Below the pieces are notes generated by a model. It was given only the letters and a program-made list of their open reading frames with translations. It did no database searches and was not told the DNA's origin. The position numbers were made by a program, and so were the translations under genes. Source: Apostichopus japonicus (lineage: Eukaryota; Echinodermata; Holothuroidea; Aspidochirotida; Stichopodidae). Taken from it: a DNA stretch of 64,000 nucleotides. Location of the stretch: contig NC_092580.1 of the NCBI RefSeq assembly GCF_037975245.1, positions 32,265,001 to 32,329,000 of the forward strand, given 5' to 3'. Of the stretch, positions 23,989 to 38,000 are shown piece by piece; positions within the stretch are counted from its first letter, which is position 1, and each line of letters begins with the position of its first letter.

Positions 23989-26900
23989 CCCGCGGGAACG
24001 GTCTAGCCGGAACCACAAATAAGGAAGGATGACAACCTAGTGGATTATTGTCATGGAGGACTCCGTCAAAGATGCAGTCACTGGCAAGCACTCTGTGGGT
24101 AGCGTACGCCTCTACAGAAGACTACGTCTGTATGGGAACTGAGGCCTAATGTTATCCCTGACTGGATCAGTCTAGAAATGTCAGCTCAAATATAAATACA
24201 GAATCATCTTATTTACTGTCGGGTCGAAGACTAGCAGAGCTACATAGTTCAAGAGATGTTCCCTTGCCTGTTAAATATCGATTTATTTATTAAGATGAAA
24301 CAGAAGAAAAGTGCCGTCTTTAATACAAGTTAAGTACCTTTGGAAAATTATGTCACAGAACTTGCAGTGTCCATAAGGTAGAACATCATAGCCCTTGACT
24401 TACTTCACATAGTTTAGAGGGCATCAAATACATCAATTACATTGTCACATATCAACTTTAAAAGCACCAAAATACTTCTTTACAAAGAATGATGTCATTT
24501 TCTCTATGTATTTCCAAGTCTGTGGTCTCATGATTTATCAAATCATTGATCAGGGATTATTTTGTTCATGTGGATACAGCTCAACAGTAAAATATTATCT
24601 CAAGATGAAGTAGGGGGTTGGGGGGGGGGTGGTTGATAAATGGAATTAAAACTTCACCGGATGGTGACTAAAAAATCCTCTGATCTCATTTGAAGGTTGA
24701 ATGATTTGTGGCCCAAGAAACAATTGACCCGTTACTGAGATTTTACAGACTTTTATTGATCAAGTAAGGGTACATTTGTTGTTTCTTGTAATAAGTCATA
24801 ATTTTATCATAATAAGATAGTGAAATGTTCCCAGCAATAACAAAATATCTCAAAATGAGCTGTCATTTTCAGGGGTTATTAAAGCAACATTCAGACTTGA
24901 GTTATCTATAACCCCCCTCCCCCCGTAAATATGTAAACCAAGCAATTCTCAGCCTCAATTAAACTACACATTCTATAATCTAACGTTAGAAATATTTGGT
25001 CACAGTTAGTGGAAGAAGTGAATACAGGTGAGATGTTTATGACTTTATTATTTAAAGGAGTAGTGCGGTTGTGTTTTACTGGAGTTTTATGAAGGAAACT
25101 CATTCCAGGCATGCGTACTCGATAAACAAACATAAAGAAGAAGAAAATAGGAAATGGAGGTAAAATTTACCAGAGATATGATGGCGTGGACAAACTGAAA
25201 TATTTGTCGTTGATTTTGTTTCCCAAACCTGTGGAATCAGGTCAGGTCTGGCTGATGTTACAGAGACTTGGGAAAACTTAATGAGGAAAAGTATTAACAA
25301 CTGAAACTTTATATTTAAGGTTAAGGATGAAGGGTTGTATTTTTGTCAGCCTTGGCCTAATGTTTTTTTCTTTTTTTCTTTATAAATTGATAGAGCATAT
25401 TAAAATGTGTTGTATACTACAAAACAATATACCTTAAGAATTGTAATTTGGGGAGAAGGGGAGGGGGAGGGATGGGCGGAGTTTTGAAGGAATTATGCCT
25501 TGCTATATTTTCATTTCAGATTATTTCAGTTAACAGTTTAATAGGCTTGTTGATACAGATAAAGTATTAAAGTTCAGTTAACTTGTTGTTTCAAATTTTA
25601 ATTTTGTGATCTTGTGAGGTTATTTTTTTTCCTTGTTTATAATAATGGAATGAATAACGAACGAAAATTTGACACGGTGGTATTACAGTGAATTTAAACT
25701 TACACTCTGGTGTAGTTAAATATGTGTGAAGGAAATTCAATACATGATAATTGGGGTATTTTATATGTCCTTCTTAAAGTAGCAATGGCAGGCATTTTGC
25801 ACAAATTTTATTGAACTTTTACAGGCATTTTAGACTGTGTGTATTAGTTCCTTGGGTATGGGAAGCTAACTTTTTGGGAACCAGATTCTATAATAACCTG
25901 CAGACCCCATTCAACTTTGTAATTATTTGGACAATAGAATAAAAGGTTAAGTGGAATCTGACATTGAAAACAATAGCAGACAATGGTAGTAACTGTCAAG
26001 TATGTCACTATATGCTCTATTATGTTTCTCACCTTGTTTTAAGGATTTAATCAAATGAACTTTGAATAAGATAATTGGATTTGAAACTTTATTAGATAAA
26101 CAGGTGGAACATTATGGATCATTTCAGTGTTTCTCTAGCTACAACTGGCTTATAGATTCTCACCTTTAAAATTTGCTAAATGACTTGAATGTGCTCATGT
26201 ATAAACGGTCTTGAAAAATGTGTTTAATTTTACCTCTGACAGATCACTAAACATTGGTACACGATTTTTCGTCTGAAAAATTATTCAGAAATAAATTTGA
26301 TATATCAAACCAGTTCTCTTTTGAATGTGGCAATTTGCATCCATAACTTTACTTCATTGTGACATTTCAAATAAGATGGTTGGCTATTGAAGGTGTCTCT
26401 TAAGATGGTTAAATATTCATTATAGGTGTTTCCAGTGACTTGTTCACCTTGCCAACCTCTGCTGGGATTATTGAAATGTCTCTGTCACTCACTACTCACT
26501 TCCCTCGCGAAGGACAGGTGTTGTCAGATTTCATAATTTGGTTTAACGATGAGATTTATTTTCAGTAATTAATCAAAATTTTACGATTAATCAAAGCAAT
26601 AAATAACAATATTTTAATTGTGCATAGATAACATTTATTAATCATTATTCCTCATTACCAAGGAAGACAAAAAAAGAGAATTTTTTCACTTTATTATTAA
26701 AAAGTAAAGCAGAAATTTTATATTTTTTACAGCTGGTGAAGCTGATTACTCATTTATCTTTGCTATCGTTTTTTATATTTTAAGTACAAATATGGAAGAC
26801 AGTAATAAATTAGTAACTAATTAATTTGACTCTCTGTCTAGTCTTATGCCTCTAATTTACATTTTTTTTATGCTGTTTATGATGTCTCTGTATTTGTAAC

Positions 26901-28994
26901 ACAATGTTTACGTATAACAATCATTTTGGGAACTGGCAAAATTATTTTAGATTTTGTAAGAATTGGAGGGGTTGAGGTGGGGGGGGGGGGGTGAGGGGTA
27001 TATCAAATACTTTGAATGTGTTTTATGTTTGTCTTACAGTGAACTAAGTTGTCTCTGGAATGTTTGTTCCTCTACTTTTAATATGAACTTGTTAAAAATG
27101 TATCGCTCAATATGGTAAGATATTTTAAAATTTATTATACTTGATAAAACATTGTGAATTTCCATTGAAAAAAAATTACCAAAAAACCAACGTTGAATTT
27201 ATGTTTATATATCAGGTTTATGTTTAGAAAGCTAAACCTTGGTTGAAAAATTCTGTTCGTACACAAGAACCATTTCTTGTGTAGCATTTGTGTAGCATAA
27301 TTATTGATCTATTGGACAAGTGTTAATTGTTCCTTCTTATACTGCCAAATATATCATTTTGTGCTCTAATTAATATTGTTAATGCTTCTAACAAGGAAAA
27401 AAATAAATATATTTTCAAGTTCATTAAACTGTCTGATTTAATTTGATACATTGTTGTTGTTATCTTTGCTGAATAACATAAAGTACTGGATTATGTAATG
27501 GAGGTGGGGGAGGGGGGGCACAATACTGCAGACACAGTGGGGCTAGGGATTGTATGTGTATCGAAAACTTTGGTTGACAAAGCATCTTAGTACTATCAGC
27601 TTTTGTGGTCTGTACAAAGAATAATGTGCTTTATAATTTAAGATAGACTTTACGGGTAAATCTCAACTCTAAAGTTGCAGTAGTATTGAAGGGTTGATGC
27701 CTCGAAAACCTTTCTTTTGGTCATGTTGTCTGGGAATATGACTAACACAGATAGTCCCTCCCAACCCAACCCAACCCCCCTCCCCCACCCCTTTATTTCT
27801 CTCTTAAGGTATAGAAGAAAGCAATTTCCTTAAAAAGTGATGAAATGACTTGCGTTATGAACTTTTGTCTCCATTTCAACCACTGCAGTGATTAAGTATT
27901 ACCAAAATTAAAAATAAAATGGTTTTATCAGTTTAACGTTTACGTGTATTCTGCACAGACTGTGAGATTACCAGTGAATGTCAAATAGAATTTAATTCGA
28001 AAATAAAATAAAAATGCACGGTACAAATATAATGAATTTACATAAACCTCCTTTAGGATCTACAGTATGCTTTACAACTACCAGCAAGTTCTTTTTGATA
28101 ACAATTCCTGTACCAAGCTTTTATTAGGAGGGGAAAGTCTGATCTGTTGAAGACTGCTGGTCTTGGGATCTAAGAGAAATTCTTGTATAAATAGGGCTGC
28201 TTAAAATGAATGCAAAATAGTGAAATCTTTTAGAAATAAAAAAGAAATACACCAAAGGACCTACATCCATTTTTTATCTCAATACATTACATGTATAGAG
28301 ATATTGTAACAGTAAGTGGGACTTTCTCTTCTCTTAAAAATTTTTCAGCGTCTTCAAACAAAGTTCTTTTTCTCTGGAATTTCCAGAGCAAGAATATATC
28401 ATATAGACCAACAAAAGTTACTATTTTTTATTCCAGAATTGTATCTCATTCTGTGACTTTTTCACCGATTTATGTCCAAATCGGGCCAATTTGGACTGAA
28501 AACACACTTTGGCACAGCTGTTTTGCACACGCTCCAAAACTTATGTTTTATGAAAGAGAATAGAATAGAACTGTCTTTCAACAGTGGTATCGTCTACGAT
28601 AGGGTCCTATGTATTATATATTTTATTAAAATTTTAAACTTCCATTTTTTGTTTACAGGTAGGTATTAATAAGAATTTTACTACATGTATATGACATTTA
28701 ATGGCTTTTATTTGCTTTATTTGATGTTTAAATGATTTTTCTTTCTTAAAACAACACTGAGCTGCCGCCCCTACTTTTAGTAAAAAGGTCCGTTTTTGAT
28801 GATTAAGCCCCGCCCCCAAGTCTGTTTTGTAGCAGATTGGCTATGACTCATAACAGCTACATGTTAGATATACGAAAATGGCTACCCTCGCGAACAATTT
28901 TCTGTTCTGTAGTTAGGTACGCGAGGTGTTAGTGTATTGCATGCTAATTACATTCTGTACTGCTGAATTCTACGTAACATCCATTTAAGGATAG
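23989..28994. other. TRABD-like 3' UTR and intergenic DNA
   Basis: The 3' UTR begins here; no strong AATAAA close to the stop was found. The rest is AT-rich with G-runs at about 24607-24632, 26972-26998 and 27505-27520. Near 28807-28850 a GCCCCGCCCCC box and an ATTGG sit before a short ATG frame; this is not enough to call a gene. Confidence 0.4.
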
Positions 28995-29002
28995 TACTGG
29001 TG

Positions 29003-30702
29003 TAGTGTTCAACCGATTAACCAAATCGGAATCGGAATCGGTACGAATATTGCATAATCGGTACATAATCGGTATCGGTAAAAATTACGTGGAATACCAG
29101 TTATGTCATACCGATTATTCAAAAACATATGGAAGGTGAAAATATCATTATTCAAAAACATATGGAAGTTGAAAATATCAACTGATGAATTAGGTTTGTT
29201 CTTTTACTACGAAATATTACAAAAAGGCACCCCCTATACGTCTTTCACAGTGTATACTTTCATCAAATTAGGCTGCCAGAGTCGCCGATTTTGCTTCCTT
29301 CGTGGTTATTGGCTGCATATTTCTTGGCACAGTAAGCATAGCAGCAATAGCAATTTCGCGAATTCAGGAATGTGCTGGACAGGGTAGGAAATAAGCGGGG
29401 GCAACGGGCGATTCGCCCTCGCCTAAAGCACAATTACGAGTGCGAAAAAGAAAAATGAAATATAAAAAAATCGCCCTCTTTATATCAGGTGTCTGTGTAA
29501 AATTAATTGTGACATGCGTTTGCTTTAGCTAGGAATTGCAGTTGCATCGCGAATCGCGCAGTTTTCTCACCCCGCATCAAAATTTGAAGCAGTGCGAGAG
29601 GGTCGCGCACAATCACCGGGAACTTCCCGTGGTAAATTACGGCCTGCAGTACCAGCGAAAATAACGTAAAATCCTCACAAATCTCCGACCACATAGTAGC
29701 CTTACTTCACACTAAATCAACTGCATGGAAATCTAAACTTGGCATCTGTTTATTCGCTCTAGTTGTGTCGCAAATAAAAACTAAAAATATCCACGGAAAC
29801 TGCAATCTTCGACCACATGTTAGCCTAACAACCACACTAAGTCAATGGGAAATGTAGCCTAACCATCGGTTTGCAAAAAAAAAAAAAAAAAATTGCGTAG
29901 CTTAGTTTACAACTTTCAATTTGCTGGAAATCGGCATTTGTTTGGAAGGTAATGTAAGTGATATGTCTTATAGAGGGAATGTTATATTTTATATTGGAGT
30001 AGTTTCTAGTTGTTATTATTTCTTTACATTAATCTGGTATTACATTTTAGAGTAATTTTAAACAAGTTACGATGGTACAATTTGTTTTTCAGTTTGATTG
30101 GCCTAAGCTTACACATTCTAATTGAACCTGAATGGAGTTATATAGTTAACGAATAGGTATGTTTAACTTCAAGTTCGTAACATTTCTATTTGTTCATAAA
30201 CGGTATAATACTGAAAATAAGTACAAAATATTGTCGGAATGAAGGCAATATGTCATTAAAATTTACACTTTGGTAAAGATTGCAGATGGATGGTTTGTCT
30301 GAGATACTTTTTGAGATGGATATTTTGAGTAACTATTCGTAGCCCATTTCGAGCCATTAACAGGTGACATTTACGTCGAGGTGCTTAGGCCATTCGCTTA
30401 GCACAGTGCTGACTAGGTAGGATGTCATATCTCCGTATTTTGGAAATTTAAAAAAAAAAAATTCTTTCCGAGAAACTCCAGAGGTAATTTGGTACATACA
30501 AAATGGTACCTTAGAGCCTTGTATAACAACGAAGCAAAAGGAAACTGGGGAAAATCACAACAATAATTGTTTCTGTCAAACTTTATTGCCGATTTCGTAT
30601 AAACGGGATATTTTCTCATTTTCAAATAATCGGAATCGGTACGATTATGAAAAAATAATCAGTAATCGGTATTTTCTGTTATGCATAATCGGTTGAACAC
30701 TA
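29003..30702. mobile_element. hAT-like non-autonomous transposon with subterminal repeats
   Basis: Perfect 17-bp terminal inverted repeats, TAGTGTTCAACCGATTA and its complement. It is flanked by TACTGGTG (28995-29002) and TAATGGTG (30703-30710), an 8-bp duplication with one difference. Both ends carry clusters of AATCGG motifs within the first about 90 bp, possible transposase-binding sites. No transposase frame is visible. Confidence 0.8.
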
Positions 30703-30710
30703 TAATGGTG

Positions 30711-30841
30711 TTCAGGTAGCTTTTCAGAGCAAGGGCCATGATAAGTTTGTTTGATTGCCCTTCATGTATTTTGTATAATTACGTATACACATTCTTGTAT
30801 TTCTGAAGGCTATTTACTGTAGGCCTAGTAAAATTTAAAAA

Positions 30842-30872
<31 letters not shown>

Positions 30873-31866
30873 TAGGCCACTAGGCCTATTAGGCTTTCAG
30901 TGATAGCCACATTAGCATTGTACTGGTGTTCAGACAGCTTTTCCTAGGAAGGACCAGGGTAAGTTTGTTTGATGGGTACGTATAAAAGAGGAGCCGGCCA
31001 TAGCATCACAACTTTGATAAGACAATAAAAATTGTATAAGGTTATGTTTTATTTATAAGGATATAGGCCTAAGATGTATAAGGTTATAAGAAGTATGTTT
31101 AGCTTTCTTTTGAACCTGTAATGTTTGACATCAAATGTACAAAGAATTAAAATAAAATAACAAAATGGAGAGGAACTGAGGTGGCTATTAGGGGAAGAGG
31201 AGGCCACCCATCACTTGCATATAAAAACTTGTAATCTTCTTTTACATTATTTTTTCCAAGTCATAAATCCATGAAATCTTCATGTCCGAAAAATTGAGAT
31301 GGAAAAACGTGGGTTGTTTTGATATCTAGAAGTGGACACAGTTTTGATGGTAGTCACCACTACAGTCTACATTAACATACAGTAGGTCAATAGGCCTAGC
31401 TCTCAAGGCAGGCATCAAGAATATGGTCGAGTTGTTCGCCTCTTCTAATTTGGCTGTTGTCATTGACATCAAACTATATGACCAAAAAGTCCAACAGAGA
31501 CTGACCTAAGATGAAGGATACCACATGAAAAACAAGTTCTTAAATATTCTATGACATTACTAAACCTTGCAACGTCGTTCTTTCGACTAACAGGCAATAA
31601 GCGCTAAAGGCAAGACTAGCAGGATAAAGTGTAACCTGCAGAGATTATTCGTGGCAAAGTAGCAAAAATGCAAGTTATATATTTGTTGTACCATGATTGA
31701 TATTGATAATTGTAGAGACAGAGCAAAGATTTGAAATTAGGAATCAAAATTAAAACTTCCAGTATTGAGATACTGCATCATTGATTCTCTTGTTTAATCT
31801 TGTTGAAAATTATCAAGCTTACAGAGATCAAAATTTACACATCTCATTACTTACACAACAAACTTA
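30711..31866. other. Intergenic DNA with local duplication and TA microsatellite
   Basis: A TA microsatellite lies at about 30850-30873. The sequence around 30700-30755 (TGGTGTTCAGG.AGCTTTTC, AAGTTTGTTTGAT) recurs at 30922-30975. No gene seen. Confidence 0.5.
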
Positions 31867-31874
31867 TTAAAATC

Positions 31875-32253
31875 CAGTGGCGTAGGAAGGTACTTTTGAG
31901 TGGGGGGGGCTGAAGACTGATGGCCGGCCTGGGGGAGGGGTCTAAGGGGGGTCTAAGGGGAGGGGGTGTCCCCCTCCCCTTTGGATTTTTTTTTGCATTT
32001 CCAGGTGGCCTCAGATGCAATTTGGTGCAATATAGCACACTTCAACTCTCACTCCATTTTATAAAGAATTTTGCATTTTCACCTGGCCTTAAATGCAATT
32101 TAGTGCTCCAAATGAGATTTTTTTCTCATTTGGAAATGAAAAAGGGGTTTTCTGACTTGCGGAGCGGGGGGGGGGCGGAATGATACTTCCGCCCCCCCAT
32201 ATTTTTCACTGGGGGGCTGGCGCCCCCCAGCCCCCCCGGTTCCTACGCCCTTG
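31875..32253. mobile_element. Short hAT-type MITE with 8-bp TSD
   Basis: Begins CAGTGGCGTAGGAAGG, ends with the inverse of CAAGGGCGTAGGAACC. Perfect 8-bp direct repeats TTAAAATC flank it at 31867-31874 and 32254-32261. The CAGTGGCGT end and G-rich interior relate it to the element at 1525-2911. Confidence 0.88.
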
Positions 32254-32364
32254 TTAAAATCTATGTTAGGCTCGGTGGGTGGGGTGGGGTTGGGGTGCAC
32301 TCTGCTTTTAAATATATTGACAGATGGTAGTCATGGGGTACATGAAGTGTACATTTGATGCAGG

Positions 32365-32547
32365 AGGGTAAGTACAACAAACTCATGCAGTCGGCCTTCA
32401 GCTTGACAGAATTAATCTGATAAGTCCTACAACAAACTCAAGCAGTATGCCATCAGCTTGACAGAATTGATCTCAGAAGTCCTACAACAAACTCATGCAG
32501 TTGGCCTTCAGCTTGATATCAGAATTAATCTGAGAAGTCCTACAAGT
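32365..32547. repeat. 62-bp tandem repeat, 3 copies
   Basis: Units share CTACAACAAACTCA.GCAGT, CAGCTTGA and AGAATT.ATCT.A.AAGTC. Intergenic. Confidence 0.8.
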
Positions 32548-35030
32548 TAGTACCCTAAATAAGATACATATTATTCTCCACAAAATATTAATTTCAAGAA
32601 TCCAACAAGAAGTAAATCTAAGGTGATTTGAACTATCAAAATATATAGACATTGAATTGAGTTGGTGGTTCTTTAATTTTTCTTTGGTGGAGGGTGGGTG
32701 GGGGAGGGAGGCTTTGTCCAAAACCAAAGAACCCTCCCTCCCCCCCTTGCATAGCCATGTCAAAAGTAGTACAAGACATTTACAGACACTGAAATGGAGA
32801 GATAGGTAGCCAGGGTCTTTCCTAAACCACTGCTAACAATTATGTTACTCAGTTTGTTTGGAATTGAAAACATAATGAAAGTGAACCTAAACATGGCTGA
32901 CCGTAATATTTAAAAATTATGAAGAATTTTTTTTTTTATAATTATCATAATAATGCGGTACTTTTTAAAAATGAAATTGTCCTATGAAGACTAAACTAGG
33001 CTAAATCTGAAAGAACTTACATAGTAGGTCCTTTTGAAGTCTTTCTACACCATTGTGAATTGTTTACTGCAAGTGTTAAATATGTCATTCTCTTTTTAAA
33101 GATATTTTGCCAGGTGCATAATTTGGTACACTTCACCGTGAATGTTCAGTTTCTACGTAGCCTCGTATATTCATCTAAAGGCTATTAGTGTTACGAGATT
33201 ATAAATATCGGAATGCAGTATCGTGGCATTTCATTGTGTTCCGTCATACGGATTGCGTGATGGACGTTCGTTTAAACACACGTTGCTCTCGTAAATTGAT
33301 ATTAATGCTGCAAGGACACCACATGTACGAAGTTCGCTTAGATTTTGCACATAACAGAGGGTACTTTAGTTTTCAGAGCAGTAACTATTTCTTTCAAAGT
33401 CATGAATTCCTTAAGGGCAACTCTCAAGTCTAGTCTCAATTCAACTGGGTCAAGTCCATGCCGATTCTCAAGTCACAAAGTGATGGGACTTGAGTCCCAA
33501 GTCAGCGGCTTGAGTCACCAACACTGCACTATGGTTTTCTACAGTGCTTGAACATGTAAGGACAAAAATTACAATAAATTTACAGATTAAGGTGTAAGAA
33601 GCTGTTTAATATTTAATCCAAGTGTACAAGAACACATAACTTTTCGTCTCATATCAGTCAAATTTTTAAAAACATGCATGTTCTAATCTGTTCAATTTAT
33701 CAATTTACCTGTACAATAAATGCTTTGCTAAAAACCTAAAAATATTGGTGTAGAAACCACCTGGAAAAGAACTACCCTCTTACTTTATTTTACTTGAAAC
33801 ATTATAAAAGTACATCTTTGCAATGTTAGTAAAAACTTGAGGCTGAACTATGTGAGACCATAATTCCAAACCAAACAAACAGTTATTTCGATACCGTTGC
33901 CATAGAAATCTGAAATTAATCATCCCCAATTTATCATGTTTAAATATCAACTTTTGGTTCGACTAACAATGCATTTCTAACAAGCTGTCACATGCGGGAA
34001 CTTGGTTAACCATATACTCACTTCCTAAATTTTTGCAAAGCAGTATAAAATAAATATTTAAGCTACATAATTATCTTAATGGCAGTAATTTAACTTTAAA
34101 GTGAAACATTGATTATTCAGTCCTATCATAAAATTTTCAATATTTTCAGATATGAACATCTTCTTCCCTCAAAACAGAGCCCCAACTTCTACAATTTTGT
34201 CGTCAACTTTTATTTGTCGTCTAAAAATGTACTACAAGAAGACACGCCTTTCCCTCATCAAATTTGCAAAATTGCATAAACCTCACTCCAACCTGAATAC
34301 AATGGCTGCTAACTTGAGGTTGGTTCCAAGGTCTTAGCCTTTAACTACAAACATTTTAATCAACTCAAAAATACCCAACAGAATATGTTAACAAAACATG
34401 ATCTCTTCTTGTCTCGAAAATGGATTGGCAGATATCTCTCACTTGCCTGTCCTCGTAACCAAGCAGCATTTTTTGGTTTTCATCATTGTAACGTTGCCAC
34501 TTTAAACTCATGGACAGTCAGAAAAAATCTCCAGTTTTTTAAATGGTTCAGCTTCTTGTCACATTAAAAGTGTCAGTAATTGTTCTTTCAATCATCAACA
34601 AACTCTTGTTCAAAGAAATCTCAGAATTTCCGCTACCTATTTCTATACCCATAGCAACGACAGACTTGGCAACAACATGGCGTATCTCAAAATGCTCTAT
34701 TCTACGGGCAAATGAATGCCGAATGTATGATGGAATGACGGGATTAAAAGTGTTTTAGTTATTAGCCTGCAAAATATTAATATTAAGCTGAATCAACTAA
34801 ATCCGTGAAAAATTCTATGAAATTTCATATTCTATAACTACAAACCGTTAGATATTTCTACAAAGCTGAATAGGAAAGGTATAAAATTTTACACAAGAGA
34901 AGAAAATAAAGAAACAAGATTAAAGAAACAGGTAAAAACCTCTTTGGTATGCTAATTAATTTCTCCCTCTCTCTCACTCTCAACAAGGCATCAAAGCTTC
35001 ATCTTGGTGAGATCTTCAACGTGCAATAAT
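32548..35030. other. Intergenic DNA and reelin 3' UTR
   Basis: Reelin 3' UTR probably covers the right-hand part. Short frames only; no other gene recognised. Confidence 0.4.
34209..34214 (-). terminator. Candidate polyadenylation signal for reelin
   Basis: AATAAA on the minus strand about 0.8 kb beyond the proposed stop codon. Another copy lies at about 33783. Neither is proven; the 3' UTR end cannot be fixed without transcripts. Confidence 0.25.
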
Positions 35031-35097
35031 TCAGTTTACTTCACGTCTTTTTCGTTCTGCTGGACTTCCTGGTATCGAACTTAGTTGATGGAGAACC
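35031..35097 (-). CDS. RELN: Reelin last coding exon: short basic C-terminus (proposed)
   Basis: After a pyrimidine-rich tract, acceptor TAAAG joins in the required phase to encode VLHQLSSIPGSPAERKRREV, then N and TGA at 35031-35033. Vertebrate reelin also ends in a short arginine-rich tail encoded beyond repeat 8B. There is no direct sequence identity to it, so this exon rests on phase, splice site and composition only. Confidence 0.55.
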
Positions 35098-38000
35098 CTT
35101 TAGATAGAAACATAAGAAGTAATCTTGAGTTGCTAACATGAGGCAGAAAATAAAAGGGGAGTTCATTAATCTTAAAGTAAATTAATAGAATGCAATGGTA
35201 GTGTACTCCAGCAGTCTGCAACAATGTTACGTAACAACCCGGCCAAATGTTTGACATTTTGGTCGTGACCTTTCGATCATCACCACCACCGACTTCCCAA
35301 CCTTGTTGAAATTTGAGTTTGCGTGACCATCAATTAACTTTCTATTACATCTGGGGGAGCTCAGGACAACCTGTCATCTTCAATCAATATATTCTCCATG
35401 CTATGAAATAACCTTAATCATAATGTGTGACGTTTTGCAGTTTTAATTTGTCCAAGACCCGCAACAATTGGCTCTTAGTAAAAAAAAAAAAATACAAATT
35501 GTTATCATGCAGCAAGCACGAACATGGAAATATTTAGATCTGTAAAAATTGAATGTTGTTGAAGTAGATTGTTTGGGTATATGATGGGAGATTGTATATC
35601 TGGATGACTGAAACGATAACATCCCTCATGAGACCGTGTCTTTAAATCACAGGAATGATATTCTTACGTGTCAAGGTGAATGTGATCGACTGCCCATTGG
35701 TCCTCGTTTGGTCCGTCGTGTCCAGGCTGCCACCATCGGAATCGCACCGCAGGTCTTCTGGCTCCCTCTGGCAGAGGAAGGGACAAACGCACCGCCCTAC
35801 CAAACTGCGTAGGGTCATGGTCCTGGAGGAGGTGCCAGTCTATGCCGTTGTTGTTGGTGTACTGCAGGATGACGGACTTGATGGCAAGGTTTGAGCTATC
35901 CGTGTTAATGTGACATTGAGGGTCCTCCGAGCTACTGCCAATCTGTAGAACAAAGTTGATTCGACTGCAAGAACAAAAGGGATGGACAAACGATAGAGCA
36001 GACGATAAGTAATAACAACCATGAATCACAGATTTTAATTGGGAAATGTGGTTGTTAATTTCTGTTCTTCTAATTGGTCTGCAAACAGCTTAGGTCAACA
36101 CATTTCCATCAGAGAGGTGTTGAAGGCAGTACCTTTAAACAGCTTAGGTCAACACCTGACAATGAGCAGACTTGGTCCGAGGAGCAGGAATGTTAACCAG
36201 TACACCTGCTTTTTAATGCCTTGTAATTGCTTTGCAAAGAGGTAGTTTATATACATATGCAGGAAACACCTGAAATCTGTTACAGATTTCTCACTTTAAC
36301 CAAGCCTCATTTTGACTGAATCAACAGCCACACTTGGACCGATTGGGCCTTGGTGTCAAGTAATGTTGTATATACCTTGCTAATCTAGTGTCCAGTTCTT
36401 GGTGTCAAGTAATGTCATACATACCTTGCTAATCTAGTGTCCAGCTCTGCAGTGATTGCTTCCCTCCTGCCACAGCCACTGAAGTAGAGGGATTTCCCCA
36501 AAGCATGGGGAACTAGGCCTCCACACCCCTGACCGATACGCCCCCCACGAACCACTGACCACATTTCATTGAGCAATGTACCCTCAAAGTTATCGACCAG
36601 ATCATTGGAGAGCTCACGGCCAGGTACACAGGTTCCACCTCTCACTACAAAGGAGATCAGATTAACATATATATATATATCTATATATGCTAGATCAGTG
36701 CAGTACAGTGTGCAAATATGACATGAGGTCAAGGGTTGATGCAGGCTTTTAATACTATTCAGTTGATTAGCAAACTTTATGAAATCAGATTGAAATTGAA
36801 AACTATTTATTTCCACTTCACCATAACATAAACAAAGTGAACATATAACATTGAATAAACAATACAAATACATTCCATAGGAATTAAACAATTGATATAC
36901 AAATGATGTGAAGTGGGGGAGACCTGGCAGAAAGCAGAGCTTATCAAGGCCAGGCCACCAACCCCCCCCCCCCACCACCACCAAAAAAAATGATATAAAA
37001 AAGATGATATAATGCCATAGATTGAGAGGAGCCTATATCATTGTTAAACTGACATTGTGTATGATTTGGAGGGCGATTATTAACCGTATAAGTACCCCTT
37101 GCTTGTAAATGGAATAAGTTCATCATTACAGCCTCCAAAATATGCTAGAAAAGTCAAATAATTGTCACCAATCATGCACATACATAAACAACGACCTCTT
37201 AACCAACCACTCATCATTTCTCTCTGTGGGAAAATTTAATAGACCATTTTGACATCTGAACATGCAGATGTACTTAATTTGGGCTGCTTTAATACTTTCT
37301 TTTATTTTGATGCAAGCATATATTGAAAAAAACAAAATTCAAAAGTTGGTTCTACCTTGGAATCCTTGATCACAAACACATGTTCCCTGGACGCAGCGAC
37401 CATGGCCATGGCAGAGGTGGTGACAAGGTGGACCGATATAAACGTCATCTATTGCCCATGACGTCAAAACACCATTACTGGCTTCCTGGACCCAGCGGAA
37501 TTGTGTTGAGCTGTTAATCAGAGAAGACAAAATTCATAATTGATCTGCTTCAGGCATTAAGGGAGGTGAGGTCTGATAGTTTGTTCTATGAAAGCATCCA
37601 TGGCAGAGGGTCAAATATTTGTAAGTTATAATACCTTTGCGTTCAATCCAAATCAAGTTGAGGCCACTTATGCACTGCGTCGCCTAGAATCATGCATTGA
37701 TGACTGGAGACTTTGGATGACGCAAAATTTCTTAAAATTAAACGATGACAAATCTGAATTCATTGTTTTTGGATCAATACAGCAGCGTGAAGAGGTAAAA
37801 ATTCCTCACCTTCCCATTGGTACTACAAACATAACTACTTCAACAAAAGTGCGGAATCTGGGTACCATATTTGATGCCAACATGTCATTAAATGATCACA
37901 TTACCTTAATATCTCAAAATGCTGCATTTCATCTTCGCAACCTTGGTCTTATTAGGAAATACCTTACACAGAATGCTACAGAACAACTAGTCCAAGCATA

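Noticed and set aside
28807-28910. GC box, CCAAT-like ATTGG and short ATG frame suggesting a promoter and small gene
   Set aside because: Frame of only a few codons, no homology and no downstream exon found.
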